From Neptunicella plasticusilytica (GTDB lineage: Bacteria; Pseudomonadota; Gammaproteobacteria; Enterobacterales; Alteromonadaceae): a DNA stretch of 64,000 bases. Location of the stretch: the NCBI RefSeq assembly GCF_047922965.1, contig NZ_CP150481.1, positions 2,728,001-2,792,000 on the forward strand, read 5' to 3'. The position numbers and the translations under genes were made by a program. This document shows, piece after piece, positions 53,310 through 62,638 of the stretch. Numbering within the stretch: the first letter of the stretch is position 1; every line of letters begins with the position of its first letter. The notes below the pieces were generated by a model. That model worked only from the letters and a program-made list of their open reading frames with translations. It was not told the DNA's origin and did not search any database.

Positions 53310-55952
53310 TTACTTCTTTTTACCTTTACGTTTGTCATCGGCTTTCCACTTGCCGCCTTCATACCAGGCTGACCAACCTGTCGCTTTGGCGTTTTCATCT
53401 TCAGACATCACGTATTGTTGCTTGGTTTTACGGCTAAAACGAACTAGCGTCTTATTACCGTCAGGATCCTGCTGAGGTGCATCGGCCAAATAATAAAACT
53501 TGCTCGACAACCTGTCTCTGAAACGGGCCAGCTCCTCAACCAGAGGTGCTCGAGTTTCGCGGGATTTAGGGAAGTTATGCGCCGCCAGGAAAATTCCCGA
53601 AGCACCATCCCGCAGCACAAAATGGGCATCGGATTTAGTGCAGGGTAACTCTGGCAAATCGACCGGATCTTCTTTTGGAGGCGCAACATCACCGTTTTTC
53701 AGTAACTTACGGGTGTTTTTACATTCATCGTTAGTACAACCAAAATACTTGCCAAAACGGCCATTTTTAAGCTCCATATTCGAGCCACAGCGGTCACATT
53801 CAATCAACGGACCATCATAGCCCTTGATTTTAAAGGTTCCCTGCTCGATTTCGGTACCACTGCAGGTTGGTGTATTACCGCAAACATGCAGTTTGCGATT
53901 TTCGTCAATAAGATAGCTGTCCATTGCCGTTTCACAAATACCGCAACGATGTTTGGCCCGCAATATCTCGGTTTCCAGCTCTTCTTCATCATCGACTTTC
54001 ACCGCTTCATCGCCGGGCACCAGATTCATCGTCTGAGTGCAACGCTCTTTGGGCGGCAAGTTGTAACCTGAGCACCCCAGAAAAACGCCGGTGCTGGCAG
54101 TACGCAACATCATATCGCGTCCACATTTAGGGCATTTTATCTCGGTTGGTACCGCCAGATTCGGCTGCATACCACCTTCTTCAGACGGTTTCTCGGCCTG
54201 AACCAGACGGCCATAGAAATCTTTATAGAATTCATCCAGAACCTTTTTCCACTGCAGTTTACCCTCGGCAATTTCATCCAGATGCAATTCCATGTTGGCG
54301 GTAAAGTCAAAACTGAGCAAATTGCTGAAATTTTCAATCAGCCGATCATTAACGATCTCACCCATTTTTTCCGCATAGAAACGGCGGTTTTCAATCCGCA
54401 CATAGCCTCTGTCCTGAATAGTGGAAATGATATTGGCGTAAGTTGAAGGACGGCCAATGCCACGTTTTTCCAATTCTTTAACCAACGAGGCCTCGTTGAA
54501 GCGCGCCACGGGCTTGGTAAAATGCTGTTTAGGATCAAGCTGTTGAAGATTGAGAATATCGCCTTCTTTGGCATCGGGTAGCAGCAGATCTTCTTCGCCT
54601 TTTTTACGTACCTGGGTCTGAACTTTGGTCCAACCGTCAAAACGCAGTACCCGCCCTTTGGCGGTTAACTCAAAATCGGCAGCCTGCACGCGTATTGTGC
54701 TGGCATCATATTGCGCAGGTGTCATCTGGCAGGCCACAAACTGGCGCCAAATCAATTCATATAAACGCTGCGCGTCGCGCTCCATTTCGGTCAGAGAGTC
54801 GGATTTCACCACCACATTGGATGGTCGTATCGCTTCGTGAGCTTCCTGAGCGTTGTCTTTACTGCCGTATTTAATCGGGTTTGAAGGTAAGTAAGCATCA
54901 CCGAAGTTTTTAGTAATGTATTCGCGGCAGGCGTCCACGGCCTCGGTGCTTAGATTGGTTGAATCGGTTCGCATATAAGTAATATGCCCCGCTTCATACA
55001 AGCGCTGCGCCATCATCATGGTTTTCTTCACCCCGAAACCTAAACGGGTGCTGGCTGCCTGTTGTAAGGTTGAGGTGATAAAAGGGGCCGAGGGCTTACT
55101 TTGGGTCGGCTTGGATTCACGACTAATGACCTGGTAAGAGGCAGCATTAAGCACATCAACCGCTTTTTGAGTATCTGCTTTATTAGTTGGTTTAAAAGCT
55201 TGGCCGTTTTGCTTGGCCACCAACATACGTAACGCCTGATCCTTCTGGGTATTCAGATCGGCATGTACGTCCCAGAATTCCTCTGGTACAAAGGCTTTTA
55301 TTTCGCGCTCACGCTCCACCACCAGACGCACGGCAACAGACTGAACCCGACCTGCGGATAATCCACGAGCGACTTTTTTCCACAGCAGAGGTGACACCAT
55401 AAAGCCGACTACCCGATCGAGAAAACGGCGTGCCTGCTGTGCATCAACCCGATCCTGATTGAGTTCACCGGGATGGGAAAAGGCTTCCTGAATGGCTTTT
55501 TTGGTGATTTCGTTAAACACGACTCGCTGGAAAGTTTTATCTTTGCTACCAATAATCTCGCGCAAGTGCCAGGCAATCGCCTCCCCTTCTCTATCCAAAT
55601 CCGTAGCGAGATAGATGGTGTCGGCATCTTTGGCCAGTTTTTTCAGCTCATTAACGACTTTTTCCTTACCATTGAGGATATCGTAATGGGCCTGCCAGTT
55701 GTTTTCCGGATCAATTCCCATCCGGTCGACCAGCTTAAGATACTCGTAATGACGCAAGTATTCTTGCTGTTTCTGCTCGGGAAGCAATTTGAGTTCTTTG
55801 GCGGGCTTTTTGGCGGCCACCTTACCCAATGAACGAGTGGGAAGATCACGCACATGCCCAACACTGGATTTAACAATAAAATCCTTGCCGAGATATTTAT
55901 TAATGGTTTTGGCCTTGGCCGGGGACTCGACTATTACCAGAGACTTTCCCAT
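53310..55952 (-). CDS. topA: DNA topoisomerase I
   Basis: The 880-residue protein is a complete type IA topoisomerase. The Toprim domain opens with SLVIVESPAKAKTINKYLG and has the acidic DLDREGEAIAWHL. The active-site Tyr is in HITYMRTDSTNLS near residue 325. The C-terminal part has three or four zinc ribbons with the Cys pairs of CPKCGRDMM, CGICETAMD and CDRCGSNM. It relaxes negative supercoils. ATG 55952 begins directly at the conserved MGKSLVIVES. The gene diverges from astB across a 276-base region and precedes DUF2058. Confidence 0.97.
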   Translation of the reverse strand: MGKSLVIVESPAKAKTINKYLGKDFIVKSSVGHVRDLPTRSLGKVAAKKPAKELKLLPEQKQQEYLRHYEYLKLVDRMGIDPENNWQAHYDILNGKEKVVNELKKLAKDADTIYLATDLDREGEAIAWHLREIIGSKDKTFQRVVFNEITKKAIQEAFSHPGELNQDRVDAQQARRFLDRVVGFMVSPLLWKKVARGLSAGRVQSVAVRLVVEREREIKAFVPEEFWDVHADLNTQKDQALRMLVAKQNGQAFKPTNKADTQKAVDVLNAASYQVISRESKPTQSKPSAPFITSTLQQAASTRLGFGVKKTMMMAQRLYEAGHITYMRTDSTNLSTEAVDACREYITKNFGDAYLPSNPIKYGSKDNAQEAHEAIRPSNVVVKSDSLTEMERDAQRLYELIWRQFVACQMTPAQYDASTIRVQAADFELTAKGRVLRFDGWTKVQTQVRKKGEEDLLLPDAKEGDILNLQQLDPKQHFTKPVARFNEASLVKELEKRGIGRPSTYANIISTIQDRGYVRIENRRFYAEKMGEIVNDRLIENFSNLLSFDFTANMELHLDEIAEGKLQWKKVLDEFYKDFYGRLVQAEKPSEEGGMQPNLAVPTEIKCPKCGRDMMLRTASTGVFLGCSGYNLPPKERCTQTMNLVPGDEAVKVDDEEELETEILRAKHRCGICETAMDSYLIDENRKLHVCGNTPTCSGTEIEQGTFKIKGYDGPLIECDRCGSNMELKNGRFGKYFGCTNDECKNTRKLLKNGDVAPPKEDPVDLPELPCTKSDAHFVLRDGASGIFLAAHNFPKSRETRAPLVEELARFRDRLSSKFYYLADAPQQDPDGNKTLVRFSRKTKQQYVMSEDENAKATGWSAWYEGGKWKADDKRKGKKK

Positions 55953-56155
55953 AAGAATTAGCTAATTCCTTGAATTTATTAAATTTACGATGAACACCTT
56001 GGCAATATGCCTATATATAAAGGTACCTGACGGGTTCGAAACTTTTTTAGGTATATCGATAAATAAGCCGGAAAACAAGCAAATATTTTAGATGAAAATA
56101 AATCGTTTAAAATTTCAACAAGGATAAAATATCATGCAAATTTAACTTATAAACG

Positions 56156-56161
56156 TATAAT
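56156..56161 (+). promoter_or_regulatory. possible astB -10 element
   Basis: A perfect TATAAT at 56156-56161 overlaps the first in-frame ATG of the astB frame at 56160. The -35 region 17 bases upstream is weak. If it is the promoter, that ATG cannot be the start, which supports translation from 56229. Confidence 0.4.
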
Positions 56162-56228
56162 GCCATCCTCAATGACCTGGCCCGCATCCCTTAATATACG
56201 CGGCATTCGGCAAATAAAAGGAATAAAT

Positions 56229-57569
56229 ATGCAGCATTTTGAAGTTAACTTTGATGGTTTAGTTGGACCGACGCATAATTATGCAGGATTGTCTTTTGGC
56301 AATGTTGCTTCATTAAGCAATGCCAACGCCAGCAGTAACCCGAAACAAGCTGCCAAACAGGGACTGCAAAAAGCCAAAGCGTTAGCCGACATGGGCATGA
56401 AACAAGGCGTGTTAGCCCCTCAGGAACGTCCTGATGTGCTCACATTGCGTCGTTTAGGTTTTTCGGGTAGCGATGCTCAGGTTTTGCAAAAAGCAGCGAA
56501 ACAGGCACCACAGGTCTTTCTGGCGTGCTGCTCGGCCTCCAGTATGTGGACAGCTAATGCCGCCACGGTTTCCCCGAGTGCGGACACCGCCGACGGCAAA
56601 GTCCATTTTACCCCGGCCAATTTGACCAACAAATTCCATCGTTCGCTTGAACCGCAGGTAACTGGCCGGATCTTGCAGGCAACCTTCCAGCACGAAAAGT
56701 ATTTTAATCATCATGTGCATTTGCCTGACAACGAATTTTTTGGTGATGAAGGGGCAGCCAACCACACCCGTCTCTGCAGTAACTATGGTCATGCCGGAGT
56801 GGAAATCTTTGTCTATGGGCGCCACGCCTTTGACGTGACGCAACCTGCGCCTAAAAAATACCCGGCCCGTCAGACGCTGGAAGCCTGTCAGGCCATTGCC
56901 CGTTTACACGGTTTGTCCGATGAAGGCGTGGTGTATATTCAGCAGAACCCCGATGTGATTGATCAGGGCGTTTTTCACAATGATGTGATTTCGGTCGGCA
57001 ACCAAAATGTATTGTTCTATCACGAACAGGCATTTCGCAATACCGAACAGGCCTTTGCAGAAATTCAGCAAAAATTTGGCGATCAACCGGTTCATTTTAT
57101 TAAGGTCGATACTCATGACGTGCCAGTACTGGACGCGGTAAAAACCTATTTATTTAATACCCAGATTATTACGTTGCCTAATGGCGAAATGGCGATAATC
57201 GCGCCGACTGAGTGCCAGGAAAACGCAGCTGTCTCGGCTTATCTTGACAAGCTTGTGACCCTCAATACCCCGATTAAACAAGTTCACTATTTTGATGTTA
57301 AGCAAAGTATGCGCAATGGCGGTGGCCCGGCTTGTTTGCGTTTGCGCGTAGCGCTAAATGACCAGGAACTGGACGCGGTAAACCCCAATACCTTATTAGA
57401 CGATAACCAGTTTGAGCGCTTGAATGCCTGGATAGACAAGCATTATCGCGATCAATTGCTGGTATCAGATTTACATGATCCGCAACTGTTGATCGAGTCA
57501 CGTACCGCGTTGGACGAGTTAACTCAAATTCTTAAACTGGGTTCTGTTTATCCTTTCCAGCAGGATTAA
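56229..57569 (+). CDS. astB: N-succinylarginine dihydrolase
   Basis: I use ATG 56229 (446 residues, the family length), preceded by AAAGGAATAAAT. The next frame start at 56160 lies on a -10-like element. AstB hydrolyses N2-succinylarginine to succinylornithine, CO2 and ammonia in the arginine succinyltransferase pathway. The catalytic Cys369 is in GGGPACLRLRV, matching Cys365 of E. coli. A catalytic Glu is in FFGDEGAANHTRL and a His in GNQNVLFYHE. The other ast genes (astC, A, D, E) are not adjacent, so the pathway is split in this genome. Confidence 0.95.
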   Translation: MQHFEVNFDGLVGPTHNYAGLSFGNVASLSNANASSNPKQAAKQGLQKAKALADMGMKQGVLAPQERPDVLTLRRLGFSGSDAQVLQKAAKQAPQVFLACCSASSMWTANAATVSPSADTADGKVHFTPANLTNKFHRSLEPQVTGRILQATFQHEKYFNHHVHLPDNEFFGDEGAANHTRLCSNYGHAGVEIFVYGRHAFDVTQPAPKKYPARQTLEACQAIARLHGLSDEGVVYIQQNPDVIDQGVFHNDVISVGNQNVLFYHEQAFRNTEQAFAEIQQKFGDQPVHFIKVDTHDVPVLDAVKTYLFNTQIITLPNGEMAIIAPTECQENAAVSAYLDKLVTLNTPIKQVHYFDVKQSMRNGGGPACLRLRVALNDQELDAVNPNTLLDDNQFERLNAWIDKHYRDQLLVSDLHDPQLLIESRTALDELTQILKLGSVYPFQQD

Positions 57570-57582
57570 TCCTGAACATAAA

Positions 57583-57612
57583 AAGCCCGCTCAATTGAAC
57601 GGGCTTCTTCTT
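57583..57612. terminator. bidirectional terminator between astB and Ig-like lipoprotein gene
   Basis: AAGCCCG and CGGGCTT pair around CTCAATTGAA, itself partly self-complementary. T-rich sequence follows rightward and A-run AAAA precedes it, serving the leftward strand. It sits between convergent genes. Confidence 0.8.
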
Positions 57613-57627
57613 ATGCAGCGATAATGC

Positions 57628-59916
57628 TTATTGACGATTAGAGCAGGTGCGATTATTTCCCGTATCAATTTGAGAGCCAGGGTTCATTGGATCATCAACT
57701 AAATCCAAACCTGTCCCAAATGGATTGGATGGAGGTGGTGATACTTCGTCAGTCAAATCAGACGCCGCAACCCCCAGCGTATAAAACTGGCTAACCTTAG
57801 ATTCGGTACCTGCAGATTGACCTCCCGAGACTGTCAGTTTTATCACCACCCAAGGACCATAGTTTTTAGGGTATCGAATTTCGATTATCGCCTGCCCATT
57901 TTCATCAGTCATTACATTGTCAGTGACAGCAACGACATTACCAGGGGTTAGTTCGCCATCCCCGTTAGTATCTTCTCCCGCATCCAAATTTCCATCAGCG
58001 TCAATATCTTCATTAGTGCAGCCGATGGTATAAACCGATGCCCAATTTCTAAAATCATCTTCACTTGGAGACTTAACCCAGTATCCTTTGTAGTAAGCCT
58101 TCATTGGGTCAGAAGGATCATTAGGGTTGGTTAACTGAGTATATTTCACCGGTGTACCCGATACTGTCAATTCAGCATTTTCGACCGGATTAGAGTTGGC
58201 GTCTGTCACAAAGGCAACAAAAGTTTTTAAATAAGTCGCTTCGTTTACAACTTGAATTTCACGACCGGTACCAAGTGAAATATCAAATGCTCTATCACCC
58301 ACAGTTAAACTCACACTGCCGGTAATATTTGTATCTTCCGCTAACGTAGCGCTAATAGTAATGCCGTCTTCTCCACTAACATTTTTAGAACTGTAGACCA
58401 CCGAGGCGAGACCATTTGAATCAGTAACTGCACTGCCAGCAGATAACGAGCCACCAGTAGCATCTGTTGTGGTATTAAATTTAATCTCTTTGCCTTTAAC
58501 CAGATTACCCAAAGAATCCCTGATCACTGCCGTAATAGTACTTTTTTGCTCCGGCCCGATAGAATCGGGTGTTGCATCAACCTTAATTGAACTTACAGTC
58601 GTAGCAATATATTCAAAGCTAATTTGACTATTGACCTGGTCACCATTGGAGTGAGTTCCTTTGGCCGATACTTTTACCGGACCAGAAGATGCCGACTCAA
58701 GACTGACAGTTAACTCACCATTGGCATTAGTGACACCGCTGCTTGGCGTTACTGTTCCACGCGTGGTATTGAAGCTCACCGGTTGACCAACCACTGGAAT
58801 GTTATCTGTAAGCCACTTTACTGTAACGTTAGTTGGCGAATTAAGCGCTACATCTCCTGCAGGGGCAGTGATAAAACTAAAATTGTCCTGTTGCACTGTA
58901 ACGGGAATTGAACCAGAAATAGAATCACCTAATGCTGACGCAGTGATGGTATCCAAACCTGAGTTAACCGCTTGATATTCAATAGTAACCTGTCCTGTTT
59001 CATCGGTTATCGCACTTTGAGCTGAGAACAAATTATTGTTAGAAGAAGAAAAGGTTAAAGCTTCACCGGCAATCCCGTTGCCATCAGAGTCGGCCAGTAT
59101 AAAAGTATATTCTGCAGTATCTTGCAAAATAACTGAACTAGGTCCATTAATTTTGACCTCAGTACCAACCACCTTAATTACTATTTGTTGGGATAACGCA
59201 CCTGCAGAAGCAATAACTGTAATATCACGATTTTGAGGATTACCACCTGTAGTCAATATCACTCTAGACGTGCCATCAGCACCTGTTGGCGTTGGTGGTG
59301 TTAATGCACCAGAGTCTGCGCTAAAAGAAACATCGACTCCTTCCAACAGGATGTTGGCGTCATCTTTAACTAATGCAATTACCTCAACCTGGTCAGATCC
59401 GGTAGACGGCAATAAAGTGTTACTTGAATACAGATTTAATGAGGCTGGTTCTAAAGAAGATTGACTGCCATCGCCAGCAGAAACAATCCCTTCTGAGTTA
59501 CTGGAATATGTATCCAAGCTAGCAGTTATGTTCACAGCACCATTATTTTCTCCAACTTTAACCTCAATTGTGGCAATACCGTCAGAACCGACCACCGCAC
59601 GTCCATTGCCATTCGGAGCGGCAAAAGAAGCTTTACCATCCTCATCAAAAGTGAAGGTCACTGTTTTCCCTTCCGTAGATGAGCCGTCTGAGCGGGTCAC
59701 TTTCGCGTTTGCCAGTAATGGACTAGAAGCGCTTAATTCACGACTGGATTCTCCAGTGTTTTTATCAACAATACTTAAACTGATACTGTAGGTGACATCT
59801 GTAGAGCCACCACCGCCGTTATTGTCATCCCTGCTCAGTGAGCCACCTCCGCTACCACATGCGGTTAATAATGCGATAAGGGGTATCAGTATCAGGTTTT
59901 TAAACGCTACCTTCAT
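57628..59916 (-). CDS. lipoprotein with repeated bacterial Ig-like (Big_1) domains
   Basis: The 762-residue protein starts with a lipoprotein signal ending in ALLTACGSGGGS, so it should be anchored to the outer membrane. Several Ig-like repeats follow, with strands of the form TDENGQVTIEYQA, TNANGELTVSLESA, TDSNGLASVVYSS and TDENGQAIIEIRY. These are the invasin/intimin-type Big_1 pattern. No autotransporter barrel or enzymatic domain is present. A role in adhesion or cell-surface contact is likely but not shown. The gene stands alone between two convergent terminator regions. Confidence 0.88.
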   Translation of the reverse strand: MKVAFKNLILIPLIALLTACGSGGGSLSRDDNNGGGGSTDVTYSISLSIVDKNTGESSRELSASSPLLANAKVTRSDGSSTEGKTVTFTFDEDGKASFAAPNGNGRAVVGSDGIATIEVKVGENNGAVNITASLDTYSSNSEGIVSAGDGSQSSLEPASLNLYSSNTLLPSTGSDQVEVIALVKDDANILLEGVDVSFSADSGALTPPTPTGADGTSRVILTTGGNPQNRDITVIASAGALSQQIVIKVVGTEVKINGPSSVILQDTAEYTFILADSDGNGIAGEALTFSSSNNNLFSAQSAITDETGQVTIEYQAVNSGLDTITASALGDSISGSIPVTVQQDNFSFITAPAGDVALNSPTNVTVKWLTDNIPVVGQPVSFNTTRGTVTPSSGVTNANGELTVSLESASSGPVKVSAKGTHSNGDQVNSQISFEYIATTVSSIKVDATPDSIGPEQKSTITAVIRDSLGNLVKGKEIKFNTTTDATGGSLSAGSAVTDSNGLASVVYSSKNVSGEDGITISATLAEDTNITGSVSLTVGDRAFDISLGTGREIQVVNEATYLKTFVAFVTDANSNPVENAELTVSGTPVKYTQLTNPNDPSDPMKAYYKGYWVKSPSEDDFRNWASVYTIGCTNEDIDADGNLDAGEDTNGDGELTPGNVVAVTDNVMTDENGQAIIEIRYPKNYGPWVVIKLTVSGGQSAGTESKVSQFYTLGVAASDLTDEVSPPPSNPFGTGLDLVDDPMNPGSQIDTGNNRTCSNRQ

Positions 59917-60043
59917 TTTTACTTCCTGCCTTGTAATTTAACGAGTACGTTATACAACTTGTCGTAATGACCGGATTTATTGTTCAGCTTCTTAAACAAA
60001 ATTGTTAGGCTACGCCCTACAACAACTATAAATAGGAACATTG

Positions 60044-61390
60044 ATGAGTTCTTCATCCAAAAAATATAGCCTAACGACCAAGATATTTATCGGCATGGTT
60101 GCCGGAATACTGGTCGGGTCATTACTAAAATTGTTATTTGATGATAGCGGAGATTATTCGGTTAGTGTATTCGGTGCCAGCATATCTGCGTATGAAGTTT
60201 TAATCGAAGGTATATTTACCGTTATTGGTCAGATATTTATCGCCAGTTTGAAAATGCTGGTGGTGCCTTTGATCTTCGTCTCACTGGTGTGTGGAACCTG
60301 CAAATTAAGTGACCCTTCCAAACTTGGCCGATTAGGCGGAAAAGCCCTCAGTCTGTACGTTGGCACTACTGCCATTGCCATTAGCCTGGCGATGTTTTTC
60401 GCTTTGTTAGTAGACCCGGGTGACGGCATTACGCTGGATACAACAGCCAGCTTTGAAGGCAATGAACCTCCGGGACTGGCGCAAATTATTATTAATATGT
60501 TCCCCTCCAATCCCATTCAGTCAATGGCAGAAGGCAATATGCTGCAAATTATCGTGTTTGCCGTGCTGTTCGGTATTGCCATGGCGATGAGTGGCAAAGC
60601 CGGTGATCGTCTCGGTGCGTTTTTTGAAGATGTAAATAGTGTCATTATGCGTCTGGTAATGATTCTAATGAGCCTGGCCCCATACGGTGTGTTTGCCTTG
60701 ATGGCAAAACTGGCCGCCACCATTGATTTTGCTGTTTTTGCCAGTCTTTTAAAGTACTTCTTTTTGGTCGCCTTTGTCCTGTTTTTCCATGGTTTGGTCA
60801 GCTACCCGATTATTCTCAAATTACTCAGCGGACTCAATCCGCTTATATTTATGCGAAAAATGCGCGACGCCTGTATTTTCGGTTTCAGCACCTCTAGTAG
60901 TAATGCCACCTTACCTGTCACACTAGAAACCGTGACCCAGAAAATGGGCGTTAAAAATTCAGTCGCTTCTTTTACTATTCCGTTAGGTGCAACCATTAAT
61001 ATGGATGGCACCGCCATTATGCAGGGTGTTGCGACAGTATTTATTGCCCAGGTGTATGGCGTGGATTTAAGTGTGACGGATTTTCTGATGGTTATTCTAA
61101 CCGCTACATTAGCCTCGGTGGGCACTGCCGGCGTGCCGGGAGTCGGGCTGATTACTCTGGCCATGGTCCTGCAACAAGTTAATCTGCCGGTTGAAGGTAT
61201 AGGTTTGATAATCGGTGTAGACAGGTTGTTGGATATGACCCGTACTATGGTCAACGTGACCGGTGATTCGATGGTGGCCTGTATTATCGGTAAAAGTGAA
61301 GGTGAAATGGATATTGAGGTATTTAATGATCCAGATGCCGGGAGTAAATCAGAAAATATCGATTACGAACATTTTGAAAACAACAGCTAG
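60044..61390 (+). CDS. dicarboxylate/amino acid:cation symporter (DAACS family)
   Basis: From ATG 60044 (AGGAACATTG upstream; a TTG just before it is less likely) the protein has 448 residues. Eight membrane helices and two re-entrant hairpins fit the GltP/SstT fold. The signature segments are STSSSNATLPVTLE, GATINMDGTAIMQGV and the ALASVGTAGVPGVG-type loop (TLASVGTAGVPGVG). Family members import glutamate, aspartate, serine or C4-dicarboxylates with protons or sodium. The exact substrate is not readable. It is convergent with sohB. Confidence 0.92.
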   Translation: MSSSSKKYSLTTKIFIGMVAGILVGSLLKLLFDDSGDYSVSVFGASISAYEVLIEGIFTVIGQIFIASLKMLVVPLIFVSLVCGTCKLSDPSKLGRLGGKALSLYVGTTAIAISLAMFFALLVDPGDGITLDTTASFEGNEPPGLAQIIINMFPSNPIQSMAEGNMLQIIVFAVLFGIAMAMSGKAGDRLGAFFEDVNSVIMRLVMILMSLAPYGVFALMAKLAATIDFAVFASLLKYFFLVAFVLFFHGLVSYPIILKLLSGLNPLIFMRKMRDACIFGFSTSSSNATLPVTLETVTQKMGVKNSVASFTIPLGATINMDGTAIMQGVATVFIAQVYGVDLSVTDFLMVILTATLASVGTAGVPGVGLITLAMVLQQVNLPVEGIGLIIGVDRLLDMTRTMVNVTGDSMVACIIGKSEGEMDIEVFNDPDAGSKSENIDYEHFENNS

Positions 61391-61405
61391 TGCTCGATAA
61401 ATACC

Positions 61406-61433
61406 AAAAAGGGATTCAAATGAATCCCTTTTT
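61406..61433. terminator. bidirectional terminator between DAACS and sohB genes
   Basis: AAAAAGGGATTC pairs perfectly with GAATCCCTTTTT around the loop AAAT. The run of A on one side and T on the other makes it a classical bidirectional Rho-independent terminator. It serves both convergent genes. Confidence 0.93.
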
Positions 61434-61466
61434 ATTACACTTAAAGCAACTTATTTTCTGTTCAGG

Positions 61467-62498
61467 TTACTTACCGATTAACTGTGACTTTTGCCACCAT
61501 TTCATTAAACGGGTTTCGACCGATTTAAGCGCCGCCAAAGAGAACTTCTCGGCGATGTTTTTACGGATAGTATATTTAACCGAATAGATTTCTTTATCTT
61601 CGTTAGCCTTAAGCAAAAAGTCATCCGAGGTCTGGATTTCATCCACCAAGCCCAGTTCCAGAGCCTTGCTGCCATACCAGTATTCACCGGTCGCCACGGT
61701 ATCAATCGCCAATTCAGGACGGTTTGACTGCACAAAACCTTTAAACATCTGATGTACTTCTTCCAGCTCATCACGGAATTTTTCGCGGCCCTGCTCGGTA
61801 TTTTCACCAAACACGGTTAAAGTGCGTTTAAATTCACCGGCGGTATGCTGTTCAAAATCCACATAATTCTTTTTGAGCAACTTGTTGAAATTCGGTAGCT
61901 GGGCAATCACTCCGATTGAACCAATAATGGCAAATCGGGCAGCTAACACTTTATCGGCCACACAGGCCATCATATACCCACCGCTGGCAGCGACTTTATC
62001 AACGGCAATCGTTAGCTTAATGCCTTTGTCTTTAATACGCTGTAATTGTGAAGCGGCCAACCCATAGCCGTGAACTACACCACCACCACTTTCCAAGCGG
62101 ATCAGCACTTCATCCTTGTCTGTGGCAATGGTCAGAATGGCCGTAATTTCCTCCCGCAGACAATCGACTTCATGAGCGTCAACAGATCCATCAAAATCAA
62201 TGACATACAAATTGCCTTTGTCGCTATCCGTATCCTTTTGTTTGTCTTTTTTGTCTTTCTTGGCGGCTTTTTTCTGTTCCTTTTCCAACTTTTTAAGTTG
62301 ATCTTTGTCCAGAATAAAGCTGTGCAACATATCTTTTACGTCTGACAACTTGTCAGACAGCGAGGTGATTTCAAGCTCACCTTTTTTATGTTTCTGTTTA
62401 CTGGCCAGGCCGACAATACCGCCTACCGCCAATAACAAGGCAATGACAAAAGTCGCGACTTTTGCCAAAAATAATCCGTATTCGTATAAAAATTCCAA
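61467..62498 (-). CDS. sohB: SohB-family membrane protease (S49)
   Basis: The 343-residue protein has one N-terminal membrane helix (residues about 8-28), then a long Lys-rich coiled linker (residues 60-100). The S49 peptidase core follows. A Ser-Lys mechanism is expected; the nucleophile Ser is in DKVAASGGYMMA, and the substrate channel segment is RLESGGGVVHGYG. SohB is an inner-membrane peptidase of signal-peptide-peptidase type that degrades leader peptides or regulatory proteins. Its usual neighbours differ between genera; here it stands between the symporter and the lipase. Confidence 0.94.
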   Translation of the reverse strand: MEFLYEYGLFLAKVATFVIALLLAVGGIVGLASKQKHKKGELEITSLSDKLSDVKDMLHSFILDKDQLKKLEKEQKKAAKKDKKDKQKDTDSDKGNLYVIDFDGSVDAHEVDCLREEITAILTIATDKDEVLIRLESGGGVVHGYGLAASQLQRIKDKGIKLTIAVDKVAASGGYMMACVADKVLAARFAIIGSIGVIAQLPNFNKLLKKNYVDFEQHTAGEFKRTLTVFGENTEQGREKFRDELEEVHQMFKGFVQSNRPELAIDTVATGEYWYGSKALELGLVDEIQTSDDFLLKANEDKEIYSVKYTIRKNIAEKFSLAALKSVETRLMKWWQKSQLIGK

Positions 62499-62592
62499 AT
62501 TACATTACTCCAACAACAAATCATTCAACAGGATCTCTTGACCCTATATTGGGGATAATAACCGTTATTTCTAGGGGATGTTTATTTTAAAC

Positions 62593-62624
62593 AAAAAAAA
62601 GCCAAGCATGACGCCTGGCTTTTT
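62593..62624 (-). terminator. terminator of the lipase gene
   Basis: Read leftward, AAAGCCAGGC pairs with GCTTGGCTTT with one G-T wobble around GTCAT, then a run of eight T. It lies 15 bases past the lipase stop. Confidence 0.83.
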
Positions 62625-62638
62625 AGCGTTAATTTAAT

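Noticed and set aside
56035..56055. TTCGAA motif resembling a tRNA T-arm (GGGTTCGAAAC)
   Set aside because: No acceptor, D or anticodon stems can be drawn around it; the flanks are A+T-rich leader sequence.
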